Assembly (NCBI GenBank): GCA_041648665.1
Contig: JBAZOP010000039.1
Span: forward strand, 1-29,493
DNA from: a bacterium
Lineage (GTDB): Bacteria > UBA10199 > 2-02-FULL-44-16 > JAAZCA01
Direction: 5' to 3'
Length of the DNA: 29,493 bases
Below, one piece after another: positions 1 to 7,229 of this stretch. Position numbers and translations under genes: made by a program. Within the stretch, counting starts at the first letter, position 1, and every line of letters begins with the position of its first letter. A model generated the notes under the pieces. That model saw nothing but the letters and a program-made list of their open reading frames with translations. It was not told the DNA's origin and did no database searches.

Positions 1-555
1 CACCGGGAACGGCGGCCTGTTGCGCGGCTCGCCGCGATTCCCCTCTAGAGACTCTATGAGCGCGGTCTCCTCTCCGCATATGTAGGCGCCGGAGCCCATC
101 CTGATCTCGATGTCGAAATCGAAATCCGAGAGACCTGCGACAGACTTGCCGAGCAGGTTCTGGCCGCGCCGTCTGTTCAGGCACTCCTCCAGCTCTGGCC
201 GAAGGTACGAGTACTCGCCGCGCAGATACAGAATGCCGTACTTCGCACCGATAGCCAGCGCGGCTATGGTCATGCCCTCGAACACGAGGTCCGCGCACTC
301 CTTGAGCACAACCCTGTCCTTGAACGTGCCGGGCTCGCCCTCGTCGGCGTTGCAGACGACGTATTTCTTATCGCCTGCCGCTGCCGCAGCGAGGTTCCAC
401 TTCACGCCGGTGGGAAAGCCTGCGCCGCCTCGTCCCTTGAGGCCCGACTTGGATATCTCGGCGATGATCTCCGCCCTCTTCATCTTCACGGCGGCCTTGA
501 GCCCCTCCTCGGGCTTCGCCTTCTTGAATGTCACAGGACCCGCATGAACGCTCAT
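1..555 (-). CDS. nuoF: NADH-binding flavoprotein subunit, NuoF/HydB type (C-terminus cut by window edge)
   Basis: The first 185 residues of a 51-kDa-type diaphorase subunit are present; the reading frame runs open to base 1, so the C-terminal Fe-S part lies outside. Seen: the FMN/NADH glycine motif GRGGAGFPTG (residues 41-50), NADEGEPGTFKDR (69-81) and GSGAYICGEETALIESLEG (154-172), all family hallmarks. In this family the protein oxidises or reduces NAD(H) through FMN and passes electrons to Fe-S clusters. The ATG at 555-553 overlaps the nuoE stop as ATGA, after a GGAGGA ribosome site, so the two are translationally coupled. The N-terminus is short: there is no thioredoxin-like [2Fe-2S] domain before the flavin motif, unlike many HydB proteins. 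With HydG and a hydrogenase regulator nearby, a role in an NADH-linked [FeFe] hydrogenase is more likely than in complex I, but the catalytic subunit is not visible. Confidence 0.93.
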   Translation of the reverse strand, partial: MSVHAGPVTFKKAKPEEGLKAAVKMKRAEIIAEISKSGLKGRGGAGFPTGVKWNLAAAAAGDKKYVVCNADEGEPGTFKDRVVLKECADLVFEGMTIAALAIGAKYGILYLRGEYSYLRPELEECLNRRRGQNLLGKSVAGLSDFDFDIEIRMGSGAYICGEETALIESLEGNRGEPRNRPPFPV

Positions 556-1073
556 ATGGTATGCTCCTCCTTTTTCTCCTGCGCGTGCACGCCGTACGTC
601 TGACGGCATTCCTCGAGGATCGCGTGCACGGACTCGGGCGTGACCTTGGTGTACGCCTTGGAGTTCACAAGCAACGCCGGGCCCTGATCGCAGAGGCCCA
701 GGCAGTTGGCCCACTCGAGCGTGAACTTGCCGTCCGCGGTCGTGCGCCCGAACTCGACACCCAGGTCGGTCTGAAGCTGACGCGCGACCTTTTCCCTGCC
801 CACCATGTCGCAGGAGATCGTGCGGCAGAGCCTGATGATGAAGCGACCCTTGGGCTCCGTGTTGAGGAAGCTGTAGAAGGAGACGACACCCATCACCTCC
901 ACCGGGTGTATCCCCAGCATGTCAGCGATGATCTGCATCGCGAACGGCGAGATGCGGGAGTACTTCGCCTGCACGCTCTGGAGCATGGGGATGAGCGCGC
1001 TGCGGCTCTGCTCGTACTTGGCCATGAGCGGCGCCAGCTCCTGCCTCAGCATATCATGATCGGTCATGAGCAT
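552..1073 (-). CDS. nuoE: [2Fe-2S] thioredoxin-like diaphorase subunit, NuoE/HydC type
   Basis: This 173-residue protein has the 24-kDa-subunit layout: an N-terminal helical part (LMAKYEQSRSALIPMLQSVQ) and a thioredoxin-like domain with four cysteine ligands at C83, C88 (CRTISC), C124 and C128 (CLGLC), the CX4C...CX3C pattern that binds one [2Fe-2S] cluster. In the family it is the partner of NuoF and tunes electron transfer to and from NADH. The chosen ATG sits seven bases after a clear AAAGGAGGG site. The gene follows the receiver gene by 14 bases and overlaps nuoF by four, so receiver, nuoE and nuoF form one transcription unit. The charged tail (HAQEKKEEHTI) is not part of the conserved fold. 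The name could equally be hydC or hndA if the unit belongs to a hydrogenase. Confidence 0.95.
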   Translation of the reverse strand: MLMTDHDMLRQELAPLMAKYEQSRSALIPMLQSVQAKYSRISPFAMQIIADMLGIHPVEVMGVVSFYSFLNTEPKGRFIIRLCRTISCDMVGREKVARQLQTDLGVEFGRTTADGKFTLEWANCLGLCDQGPALLVNSKAYTKVTPESVHAILEECRQTYGVHAQEKKEEHTI

Positions 1074-1087
1074 CTTCCATCCCTCCT

Positions 1088-1462
1088 TTATTTTCTGCCA
1101 AGCAGCTCGCCCACCTTCATGACGAGCACGTCGGGCTTGATTGGCTTCTCCTGATATTCGTCGACGGGCACGAGCTCCGCGTCCTTGCCGATGGCTAGCC
1201 CGGAGGCCCTGCCCACGTTCGTGAGCATGAGTATCGGCTTTTGAAATCCGTCCCTGCGGAGTTTCTGCGCCATCGATATGCCGTCGTCGGGCAGCTGCAT
1301 CATCACGTCGAGTATGAGCAGGTCCGGCTTGAACGAGCGCACAGCCGCCATCCCCTCATCCTTGGAGAGGGCGCTGCTCACCTGGTGGCCGGCCTTCTCG
1401 AGCACCAGCTTGCCGGCCTGCACCACATCCGGATCGTCGTCCACGATGAGGATCTTCGCCAT
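1088..1462 (-). CDS. single-domain response regulator (CheY-like receiver)
   Basis: The 124 residues are a stand-alone receiver domain. Acidic residues D8-D10 for Mg2+ binding, the phosphoacceptor D52 (LILDVMM), T81 (LMLTN) and K106 (EKPI) are all present, and no DNA-binding or enzymatic output domain follows. It should therefore act by protein contact or phosphotransfer rather than by binding a promoter. It is the first gene of a unit with nuoE and nuoF, with a good AAAGGAG site before the ATG. Receiver-only proteins beside NuoE/NuoF-type genes occur in anaerobe hydrogenase clusters, which suggests redox or hydrogenase control, but the partner kinase is not identified. The only kinase in the window (24969-26318) is far away and transcribed separately. 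Confidence 0.93.
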   Translation of the reverse strand: MAKILIVDDDPDVVQAGKLVLEKAGHQVSSALSKDEGMAAVRSFKPDLLILDVMMQLPDDGISMAQKLRRDGFQKPILMLTNVGRASGLAIGKDAELVPVDEYQEKPIKPDVLVMKVGELLGRK

Positions 1463-1487
1463 CTGAGTCTCCTTTCAAAAACAGGAC

Positions 1488-1570
1488 AAAACCCCGGTTT
1501 GACGAATGTGCAGCGAAATGGGGCCCCTTTCATATACTTTGAGGCACTGATTGCAAGGGGTTTTTCGCTG
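1488..1570 (-). promoter_or_regulatory. structured leader candidate: nested inverted repeat with an alternative pairing
   Basis: Two nested inverted repeats are seen upstream of the receiver gene: CAGCGAAA (1511-1518) with TTTCGCTG (1563-1570), and inside it CCCCTT (1524-1529) with AAGGGG (1555-1560), around a 25-base loop. GGGGTTTT (1557-1564), part of the same arm, is also perfectly complementary to AAAACCCC (1488-1495), so two foldings exclude each other. The element ends about 25 bases before the ATG of the receiver gene. It could be an intercistronic hairpin, an attenuator-like leader or a protein-binding site. No T-run follows, so it is not a simple terminator. Function is inference. 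Confidence 0.4.
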
Positions 1571-1603
1571 AAAAAAGGGGCTAACTCGTTGAAATAATGC
1601 CAA

Positions 1604-1858
1604 CTATCTGAAGAGCATCTTCTGGACCTGCACGCCGTCGATTTTGGAGAGCTTGTCCGCCATCTCGTTGCATATCTTCTCATCGCCCACCATCTCAAGG
1701 ATGATGACGCCGTTCGGCGCGCAGACGTTGTCGCTGGCGTCGTGCAGACCCAGCCGCGTCCTTATGTTGCAGCCATATTGGGTGAATATGCCCTGCACGT
1801 CCGTTGCCTTCTTCACCCGGTTCGAAACGTGGACCCCGAAGATCATGTGTTTTTCCAT
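1604..1858 (-). CDS. TM1266-like iron-only hydrogenase system regulator
   Basis: A small protein of about 84 residues matching the short ACT-like family annotated as iron-only hydrogenase system regulator (TM1266 type): the N-terminal strand MIFGVHVSNRVKKA, the central FTQYGCNIRTRLGLHDA and the C-terminal GVIILEMVGDE...IDGVQVQKM. Members sit beside HydE, HydF and HydG genes and are thought to act in hydrogenase regulation; the ligand is not settled. I start at the ATG at 1858, which follows an AGGGGGAG stretch; another in-frame ATG lies five codons upstream (1873) without a ribosome site. The gene diverges from hydG across a spacer with a candidate promoter and operator. It is followed by the receiver gene after 141 bases, so both may be read from the same promoter. 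Confidence 0.85.
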   Translation of the reverse strand: MEKHMIFGVHVSNRVKKATDVQGIFTQYGCNIRTRLGLHDASDNVCAPNGVIILEMVGDEKICNEMADKLSKIDGVQVQKMLFR

Positions 1859-1904
1859 CGCTCCCCCTGTCATCGAATTGAGTTGATCGTTCGATGGGGA
1901 TGTA

Positions 1905-1934
1905 ATTATCAGAGAGCGCTTGACCCGGTCAAGC
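1905..1934 (-). promoter_or_regulatory. candidate promoter with overlapping 17-base operator-like dyad
   Basis: On the minus strand, -35 TTGACC (1932-1927) and -10 GATAAT (1910-1905) are 16 bases apart, a good sigma70-type match driving the TM1266-like gene. The -35 lies inside a perfect dyad, GCTTGACC-C-GGTCAAGC (1918-1934). Because the dyad is symmetric, it also presents TTGACC (1920-1925) on the plus strand towards hydG, with a weaker TAAAGA-like -10 seventeen bases on. A protein bound here could control both directions. The binding protein is unknown. The half-site TTGAC recalls CRP/FNR-type sites, but the three-base centre is shorter than theirs. Confidence 0.5.
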
Positions 1935-2001
1935 TGCGAAAATAAAGATCAGCCGGATTTAGATTGATTGTAAGCGCACAACTTGTTATCAGTGCGGACA
2001 T

Positions 2002-3408
2002 ATGGGTCTTCTGGATCAAAACAAGATAGAGGCAACGCTGGCGGAATGCGGCCCTGTCCATATCAACAGGGCAAGGGAAATACTGGCGCGCGGAAGAGAA
2101 CTCAAAGGAGTGCCGCCTGGCGATGCCATAGCGCTTTTGTCTGTGGACGACCCGGCGATCCTCTCCGAGATATTTGAGACCGCGCACCATATAAAGGATG
2201 CGATCTACGGAAACCGGCTGGTCCTCTTCGCGCCCCTCTACATCTCCAACCTCTGCGACAACGACTGCGCCTACTGCGCCTTCAGAAAGGCCAACAAGGA
2301 TGTCGTGCGCAGGGCGCTGACGCAGGAGGAGATACTGAGCGAGACCCTTGCGCTCATAGGCGAGGGGCAGAAGCGCGTGCTGCTCGTGGCGGGCGAGTCG
2401 TACACGGACGAAGGGCTGAATTACGTCTTCAAATCCATAGACACGATCTACAGGGCAAAGAGCGACAAGGGAAATATCAGGCGCATCAACGTCAACATAG
2501 CCCCGCTCACGGTCGAGGAGTTTCGCTCGCTGCACGAATGCGAGATAGGCACCTACCAGCTCTTCCAAGAAACTTACCACGAGCCCACGTACAGGCGGCT
2601 GCATTCGCGCGGACCGAAGGCGGACTACGCATACCGCCTCGAGACCATGGACCGCGCGTACCAGGGCGGATTCGACGACGTGGGCATAGGCGTGCTCTTC
2701 GGCCTCTACGACTGGCGCTACGAGATCGCGGCGCTGCTTGCGCACATCGAGCACCTCGAGAAAAAATTCGGCGTGGGACCCCACACGATTTCAGTGCCGA
2801 GGATCGAGCCGGCCCATGGCGCGCCGCTCTCCTACGATCCGCCGCACGCGCTCTCGGACGCTGATTTCAAAAAGATCATAGCGGTGCTGCGCATCGCGGT
2901 CCCCTACACCGGCATCATCCTGAGCACCCGCGAGGGCGCTGCCATGCGCAGGGAGGCGTTCGGACTCGGCGTGTCTCAGATATCCGCCGGCTCGCGCACG
3001 AACCCGGGCGGCTACACGCACGGGGACGCCGAGGAAGCGGCAAATCCCGAGGCGCGCGACGCGCAGTTCTCGCTGGGGGACACGCGCCCGCTCATGGAGG
3101 TGATCCGCGACGTCGTGGAGCACGGGCACATCCCATCCTTCTGCACCGCGTGTTACAGGCTCGGCCGCGTGGGAAAGGACTTCATGGACCTGGCCAAGCC
3201 CGGCCTCATCAAACACAACTGTCTGCCCAACGCGCTGCTCACCTTCGCCGAATATCTCCACGACTTTGCGGACGAGTCTCTCCGCTACAAGGGTTTCGAG
3301 ATGATCGAGACGATGATCGAAAGGGACATCGAGCAGAAGCCTGTGAGGGAGCGCATTCGCGGCATCCTCGAAGAGATCGAATCCGGCAAGAGGGACATCT
3401 TCGTCTAG
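2002..3408 (+). CDS. hydG: [FeFe]-hydrogenase H-cluster maturase HydG (radical SAM tyrosine lyase)
   Basis: The 468-residue product has the full HydG architecture. The radical-SAM cluster motif CX3CX2C is at C85, C89 and C92 (CDNDCAYC), and the C-terminal cluster motif CX2CX22C is at C381, C384 and C407, the site where the dangler iron is held. In the family HydG cleaves tyrosine with S-adenosylmethionine to p-cresol, CO and cyanide, delivering an Fe(CO)2(CN) unit for the H-cluster. The C-terminal motif separates it from the related ThiH, which lacks the second cluster. Partners HydE and HydF are not in the window. The ATG has only a weak ribosome site; no better start is in frame. It diverges from the TM1266-like regulator and ends one base before the rnfG stop, with no terminator between them. 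Confidence 0.97.
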   Translation: MGLLDQNKIEATLAECGPVHINRAREILARGRELKGVPPGDAIALLSVDDPAILSEIFETAHHIKDAIYGNRLVLFAPLYISNLCDNDCAYCAFRKANKDVVRRALTQEEILSETLALIGEGQKRVLLVAGESYTDEGLNYVFKSIDTIYRAKSDKGNIRRINVNIAPLTVEEFRSLHECEIGTYQLFQETYHEPTYRRLHSRGPKADYAYRLETMDRAYQGGFDDVGIGVLFGLYDWRYEIAALLAHIEHLEKKFGVGPHTISVPRIEPAHGAPLSYDPPHALSDADFKKIIAVLRIAVPYTGIILSTREGAAMRREAFGLGVSQISAGSRTNPGGYTHGDAEEAANPEARDAQFSLGDTRPLMEVIRDVVEHGHIPSFCTACYRLGRVGKDFMDLAKPGLIKHNCLPNALLTFAEYLHDFADESLRYKGFEMIETMIERDIEQKPVRERIRGILEEIESGKRDIFV

Positions 3409-3409
3409 G

Positions 3410-4027
3410 TCAGGAGCTCAGGGCCTTCTTCAGATTGCCTATCGCCCGGTTCACTGCGTCGCAGACCGCGCGCGAGGAAATGGTGGCTCCGGTGATCGCC
3501 TCGATCCGGCCGCCGTCCTTGTCGACCTCGACCGGCGTCTGCTTCCCGTCGAACCCCAGCTGAAACCATGGTCTCAAGGCCGACTCGTCCGGGCTCTCTC
3601 CCGCGAGCACGGTTCGCCACGTCTTTTTAGACTTTATCTCCACGATCTTATCGCCGAGCCCAGGCGTCTCGTTCTGGTAGAGCACCTCTACGCCCTTGAT
3701 GACGAAGTCTTTGTCCACACCGACCATGACCCTGAGGACGCTGGAGTAACCGGTGGCCGAGCCGACTGCGACATAGCCAACCTCCTCGCCCTCCCTCTTC
3801 GCCACGCAGTATTCGAAAGATCTGCCGTCGATCTTCGCCTCTTTCACCTCGAACTCGCTCGCTTCCGGAAACACGACCTTGAGCGCCGATTCGATCCCCC
3901 GAGCGGCCTCCGCCTCTTTCGCCGGCTGGGTGAGGATATACAGCCCGGCGAGCGAGGCCGCCGAGATCACGGCGACCAGCGTGAGCACGAGGGGGAATTT
4001 TATGTACTCAGGCATTTTTCGCTGCAT
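3410..4027 (-). CDS. rnfG: Rnf complex subunit RnfG (covalent FMN carrier)
   Basis: A 205-residue protein with one N-terminal membrane helix (about residues 11-32) and a periplasmic FMN-binding domain. The flavinylation motif is ITGATISS, with T182 the expected FMN-carrying threonine; ApbE, encoded first in this operon, would attach it. In Rnf, RnfG relays electrons with RnfD during ferredoxin:NAD oxidoreduction coupled to Na+ or H+ movement. The ATG at 4027 has GGAAG before it and overlaps the rnfD end by 20 bases; a second ATG (4015) lacks a ribosome site. It is the last gene of the operon, and its stop lies one base from the stop of hydG on the other strand. Confidence 0.95.
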   Translation of the reverse strand: MQRKMPEYIKFPLVLTLVAVISAASLAGLYILTQPAKEAEAARGIESALKVVFPEASEFEVKEAKIDGRSFEYCVAKREGEEVGYVAVGSATGYSSVLRVMVGVDKDFVIKGVEVLYQNETPGLGDKIVEIKSKKTWRTVLAGESPDESALRPWFQLGFDGKQTPVEVDKDGGRIEAITGATISSRAVCDAVNRAIGNLKKALSS

Positions 4028-5069
4028 GTCTTCCGGCTCCGAAGAAATTGGGCGCTGTGAAGCGGTCTATCAGCCACACCACTGTGTTCATTATGAGTAT
4101 CGAATAGCAGACCCCCTCGGGGTATCCGCCGTAGAGCCTGATGAGCGCGACCAGCACGCCGCAGCCTGCGCCGTAGATCGCCTGTCCCTTCGACGTCAGC
4201 GGGCTCGTCACCATGTCGGTGGCCATGAAAAAAGCGCCGATCATGAGTCCGCCCGAGAGCGCGTGTGCAAGGGCCCTGGCCAGCGCCGCGCCTACGGTGA
4301 GGGTGCCCGCCCATATCGAGATCGTGCCGCCCGAATCCCCGGCCTGCGGCAGCAGCGCGGCAAGCGCCATCACGGTCAATATGTACGAAAGAGGCAGCCT
4401 CCAGTTGACGTATTTTTTTACGACAAGATACGAGGCGCCGAGGATGAGCGCGAGCGCGGAAGTCTCGCCTATGGAGCCGGGGATCGCGCCCAGGAAGAGC
4501 CGGCCGAGCGAATACTTGCCGAAGAAAGCGAGCGGCGCATCCTTGAGCACGAGGCACGGCGTCGCCATGGTCACTGCGTCCACTCCCAGTATCGAGCCCC
4601 TGAACGCCTGTTTGAGGATCGGCCACTGCGGCATCACGATCGACCCTGAATAGGCCGCCAGCAGGAATGCACGGCCGGCGAGCGCCGGGTTCCATATGTT
4701 GCAGCCAAGGCCGCCGAACGCATGTTTGGCTATGATTATCGCGAACGCGCTGCCGACCGCGGGGATGTAGAGCGGCACATTGGGGGGCAGGCACATGGCG
4801 AGCAGCAAGCCGGTGAGCACCGCCGAACCATCGTTCACCGTTATCGGCACTCCGCGGAAGCGTTGCGCCGCGGCCTCCGAAGCTATCGCAACAGCGATCG
4901 AGACCACGACCACGAGCATGGCGTACCACCCGAAGTTCATGAAGCCGACGAAGAGCGCGGGCAGGAGCGCTGCATTCACGCTCCACATGATGCGCGGGAT
5001 AGAGTCCTTTGTGCCGAGGTGCGGCGCCGGACCTACGATCAACTTGTTTTCCAATATAGTGTCGCTCAT
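4008..5069 (-). CDS. rnfD: Rnf complex membrane subunit RnfD
   Basis: A 353-residue polytopic membrane protein of the NqrB/RnfD family. The covalent-flavin motif VTMATP is present with T170 as the likely FMN acceptor. The family signature FGGLGCNIWNPALAGRAFL (residues 118-136) and a long series of hydrophobic helices are seen. RnfD is part of the ion-translocating membrane core. The start is fixed by the ATGA overlap with the rnfC stop (ATG 5069-5067), which follows GGCAAAGAAGAA. The open frame continues upstream inside rnfC, but the extra residues do not match the family. rnfG begins inside its last codons. Confidence 0.96.
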   Translation of the reverse strand: MSDTILENKLIVGPAPHLGTKDSIPRIMWSVNAALLPALFVGFMNFGWYAMLVVVVSIAVAIASEAAAQRFRGVPITVNDGSAVLTGLLLAMCLPPNVPLYIPAVGSAFAIIIAKHAFGGLGCNIWNPALAGRAFLLAAYSGSIVMPQWPILKQAFRGSILGVDAVTMATPCLVLKDAPLAFFGKYSLGRLFLGAIPGSIGETSALALILGASYLVVKKYVNWRLPLSYILTVMALAALLPQAGDSGGTISIWAGTLTVGAALARALAHALSGGLMIGAFFMATDMVTSPLTSKGQAIYGAGCGVLVALIRLYGGYPEGVCYSILIMNTVVWLIDRFTAPNFFGAGRHAAKNA

Positions 5070-6379
5070 TTCTTCTTTGCCTTCCATGCCGCGTATTCCG
5101 CCTTCGCCTTCTTTATATAGTGCACGATCGGCCTGCGCGAAGGGCACTCGAACGTGCACGTGCCGCACTCCATGCAGTCGAGGACGTGCAGCTCCTCGTA
5201 GCGCTCCACCTCGCCCGCCTCTATCGCCTTTATCATCTCGGCCGCCATCCCCCGCAGGGGGCATACCGCAATGCAGCGGCCGCATCGTATGCACGGCCCG
5301 GGCATGAAGTCCGGCATCTTCTTGAAAGCCAGGATCCCCGAGGTTCCTTTGACCACCGGGAAGTCGAGGTTTGGCAGGGCGATGCCCATCATCGGTCCGC
5401 CCAGCACCACCTTCTTCGTCTTCGGATCGAGCCCCTGCCTCACGAGGACGTCCTTTATCAACGCGCCGATCGGCACAATGAGGTTCGCAGGGCGCGCCAC
5501 TCCGTCGCCCGTGACCGTGACCGGCCTCTCCACAAGGGGTCTCGCCTCGACCACCGCGTCGTAGACCGCATATGCGGTGGAGACGTTCTGCACCACGACG
5601 CCGACGTCCAGCGGCAGCCTGCCCGGAGGGACCTGGCGGCCGGTCAGCGCCTCGATCAGCTGCTTCTCCGCGCCCTGCGGGTATTTGACCTTGAGCAGCT
5701 CGATCCTCACGCCCTCGTCAGCCCAGACCGTGTCGCGCATCTTCTCGAAGGCGTCCTGTTTGTTCGATTCCACCCCGACTATCGCACGGTTCACCCCCAG
5801 GGCCTTCATCATGATGCGCAGCCCCTCGGCGATGCCGCGCGCGCGTTCGAGCATCATGCGATAGTCGCATGTGAGAAACGGCTCGCACTCGATGCCGTTG
5901 AGTATCAGGGTGTCTATCGGCCTGTCGGCCGGGGGCGAGAGCTTCACGTGCGTGGGGAAGGCCGCGCCCCCGAGGCCCACGACGCCTGCATCCCGCACCG
6001 CTGCGCGGATCTTCTCCAGCCCCATGTCGCGCCATTCGCGCTTTACGCCCGTCCCCTCGGCCCAGTTGTCCAGGCCGTCCGATTGTATGACGATGTGGTC
6101 GCAGACCGCGCCGTTCTGCATGGGCCTCTGCTCGACGGCCACGACAACGCCGGATACGGAGGCGTGCACCGGCACCGAGACAAAGCCGTTGGCCTCCGCC
6201 ACGACCTGGCCCTTTGAGACCTTGTCGCCCTTCCCGACCACCGGCCTGGACGGCGCGCCCGTGTGCTGAGACACCGGGAGCACGACGACGGAAGGCGCAG
6301 GCATGCGCTCGAGCGCTGCGCCCTTTGAGAGATCCTTGTATTCCGGAGGATGAACTCCGCCGCTTTTGAAAGTCTTCAT
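5066..6379 (-). CDS. rnfC: Rnf complex subunit RnfC (NADH/FMN and two [4Fe-4S] clusters)
   Basis: 437 residues with the RnfC domain order: an N-terminal barrel-sandwich part (GGVHPPEYK; GDKVSKGQVVAEANGFVS), a NuoF-like flavin/NADH domain (GVVGLGGAAFPTHVKL; ILNGIECEPFLTCDYRMM), a SLBB-like segment, and two 4Fe-4S motifs at C363/366/369/373 and C402/405/408/412. The protein faces the cytoplasm and is the NAD(H) site of Rnf. At 437 residues it is the compact form, without the long alanine/lysine-rich tail of enterobacterial RsxC. The ATG at 6379 has no clear ribosome site in the 16-base gap after rnfB, so translation may depend on coupling. Confidence 0.97.
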   Translation of the reverse strand: MKTFKSGGVHPPEYKDLSKGAALERMPAPSVVVLPVSQHTGAPSRPVVGKGDKVSKGQVVAEANGFVSVPVHASVSGVVVAVEQRPMQNGAVCDHIVIQSDGLDNWAEGTGVKREWRDMGLEKIRAAVRDAGVVGLGGAAFPTHVKLSPPADRPIDTLILNGIECEPFLTCDYRMMLERARGIAEGLRIMMKALGVNRAIVGVESNKQDAFEKMRDTVWADEGVRIELLKVKYPQGAEKQLIEALTGRQVPPGRLPLDVGVVVQNVSTAYAVYDAVVEARPLVERPVTVTGDGVARPANLIVPIGALIKDVLVRQGLDPKTKKVVLGGPMMGIALPNLDFPVVKGTSGILAFKKMPDFMPGPCIRCGRCIAVCPLRGMAAEMIKAIEAGEVERYEELHVLDCMECGTCTFECPSRRPIVHYIKKAKAEYAAWKAKKK

Positions 6380-6395
6380 AAATATCGCGATGCGT

Positions 6396-7229
6396 TCACG
6401 ACTCGCCGCTCACAGCATTTTTCACGGGCCAGAGCCCGAGACCTTTTCTCGTCTCCCTGTAGCTCATTATAGTTCCGGTCGGGCACTCCTTGACGCACAG
6501 CCCGCAGGAGGTGCACTTTTCGTAATCGAAGACGGCGAGGTTGTCCTTCACATGGACCGCATCGAACTCGCACACGGTCTCGCACTTCTTGCACGCGATG
6601 CAGCCGACCTTGCAGATCTTTCGGACCGCCCTCCCGGATTCTAGGGATTTGCACCTCACGTGCACGAGTTTGGAGAGCGGGATCAACTCGAAGAGGGCCT
6701 TGGGGCACGCCGCCACGCACTTCGCGCAGCTGACGCACTTCGCCTCGTCCACCTCGGGGAATCCCTTTATCATGTGAAGCGCGTCGAAGGAGCAAGCCCT
6801 GGCGCAGTCCCCGAAGCCTATGCACCCGAAGATACACTCCTTGGGGCCCTTGTGCATGAGGTTCGCGGCCTGGCAGGTCGCAATCCCCTCGTATATGAAG
6901 CGATCGCCCACATCCCTGCCCTGGCAGCGCAGGACCGCGACCCTCTTCTCGGCGACCTTCGCCTCCACGCCCATGATGTCGGCGACAAGGTGCGCCACGT
7001 GCTCCCCGCCCGGTATGCAGGAGGTGACATCGGCGGAGCCGTGGACCACCGCCTTCGCGAGGCCGTGGCAGCCGGCGAGCCCGCAAGCCCCGCAGTTGGA
7101 ACCGGGCAGAGCCCTCTCCACGCGCTCGATGCGCGTGTCCACCGTCACCCGAAATACGCGCGAAGCCACGTAGAGACCGATCCCGAAGAGGAGGCCCAGA
7201 AACCCGAGTATGATTACAGGAGGCAGCAT
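6396..7229 (-). CDS. rnfB: Rnf complex ferredoxin-type subunit RnfB
   Basis: 277 residues: an N-terminal membrane helix (about 3-22), then the RnfB cluster domain with C46, C49, C54 and C71 (SNCGACGLAGC), followed by a cysteine-rich region. Further ligand groups are C132/136/142/146, C165/168/171/175, C206-C220 and C239/242/245/249. The density fits the many-cluster RnfB of anaerobes such as acetogens rather than the shorter gammaproteobacterial form. RnfB is the entry point for electrons from reduced ferredoxin. Its ATG directly follows the rnfA stop with no gap, which implies coupled translation. Confidence 0.96.
   Translation of the reverse strand: MLPPVIILGFLGLLFGIGLYVASRVFRVTVDTRIERVERALPGSNCGACGLAGCHGLAKAVVHGSADVTSCIPGGEHVAHLVADIMGVEAKVAEKRVAVLRCQGRDVGDRFIYEGIATCQAANLMHKGPKECIFGCIGFGDCARACSFDALHMIKGFPEVDEAKCVSCAKCVAACPKALFELIPLSKLVHVRCKSLESGRAVRKICKVGCIACKKCETVCEFDAVHVKDNLAVFDYEKCTSCGLCVKECPTGTIMSYRETRKGLGLWPVKNAVSGES

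Noticed and set aside
1378..1698. 106-codon open frame spanning the gap between the receiver gene and the TM1266-like gene
   Set aside because: It overlaps both genes in another frame, has Trp/Arg-rich shadow composition and no ribosome site.
5120..6217. Open frame of 365 codons on the plus strand opposite rnfC
   Set aside because: His/Arg/Ala-rich shadow of rnfC; no ribosome site and no recognisable domain.
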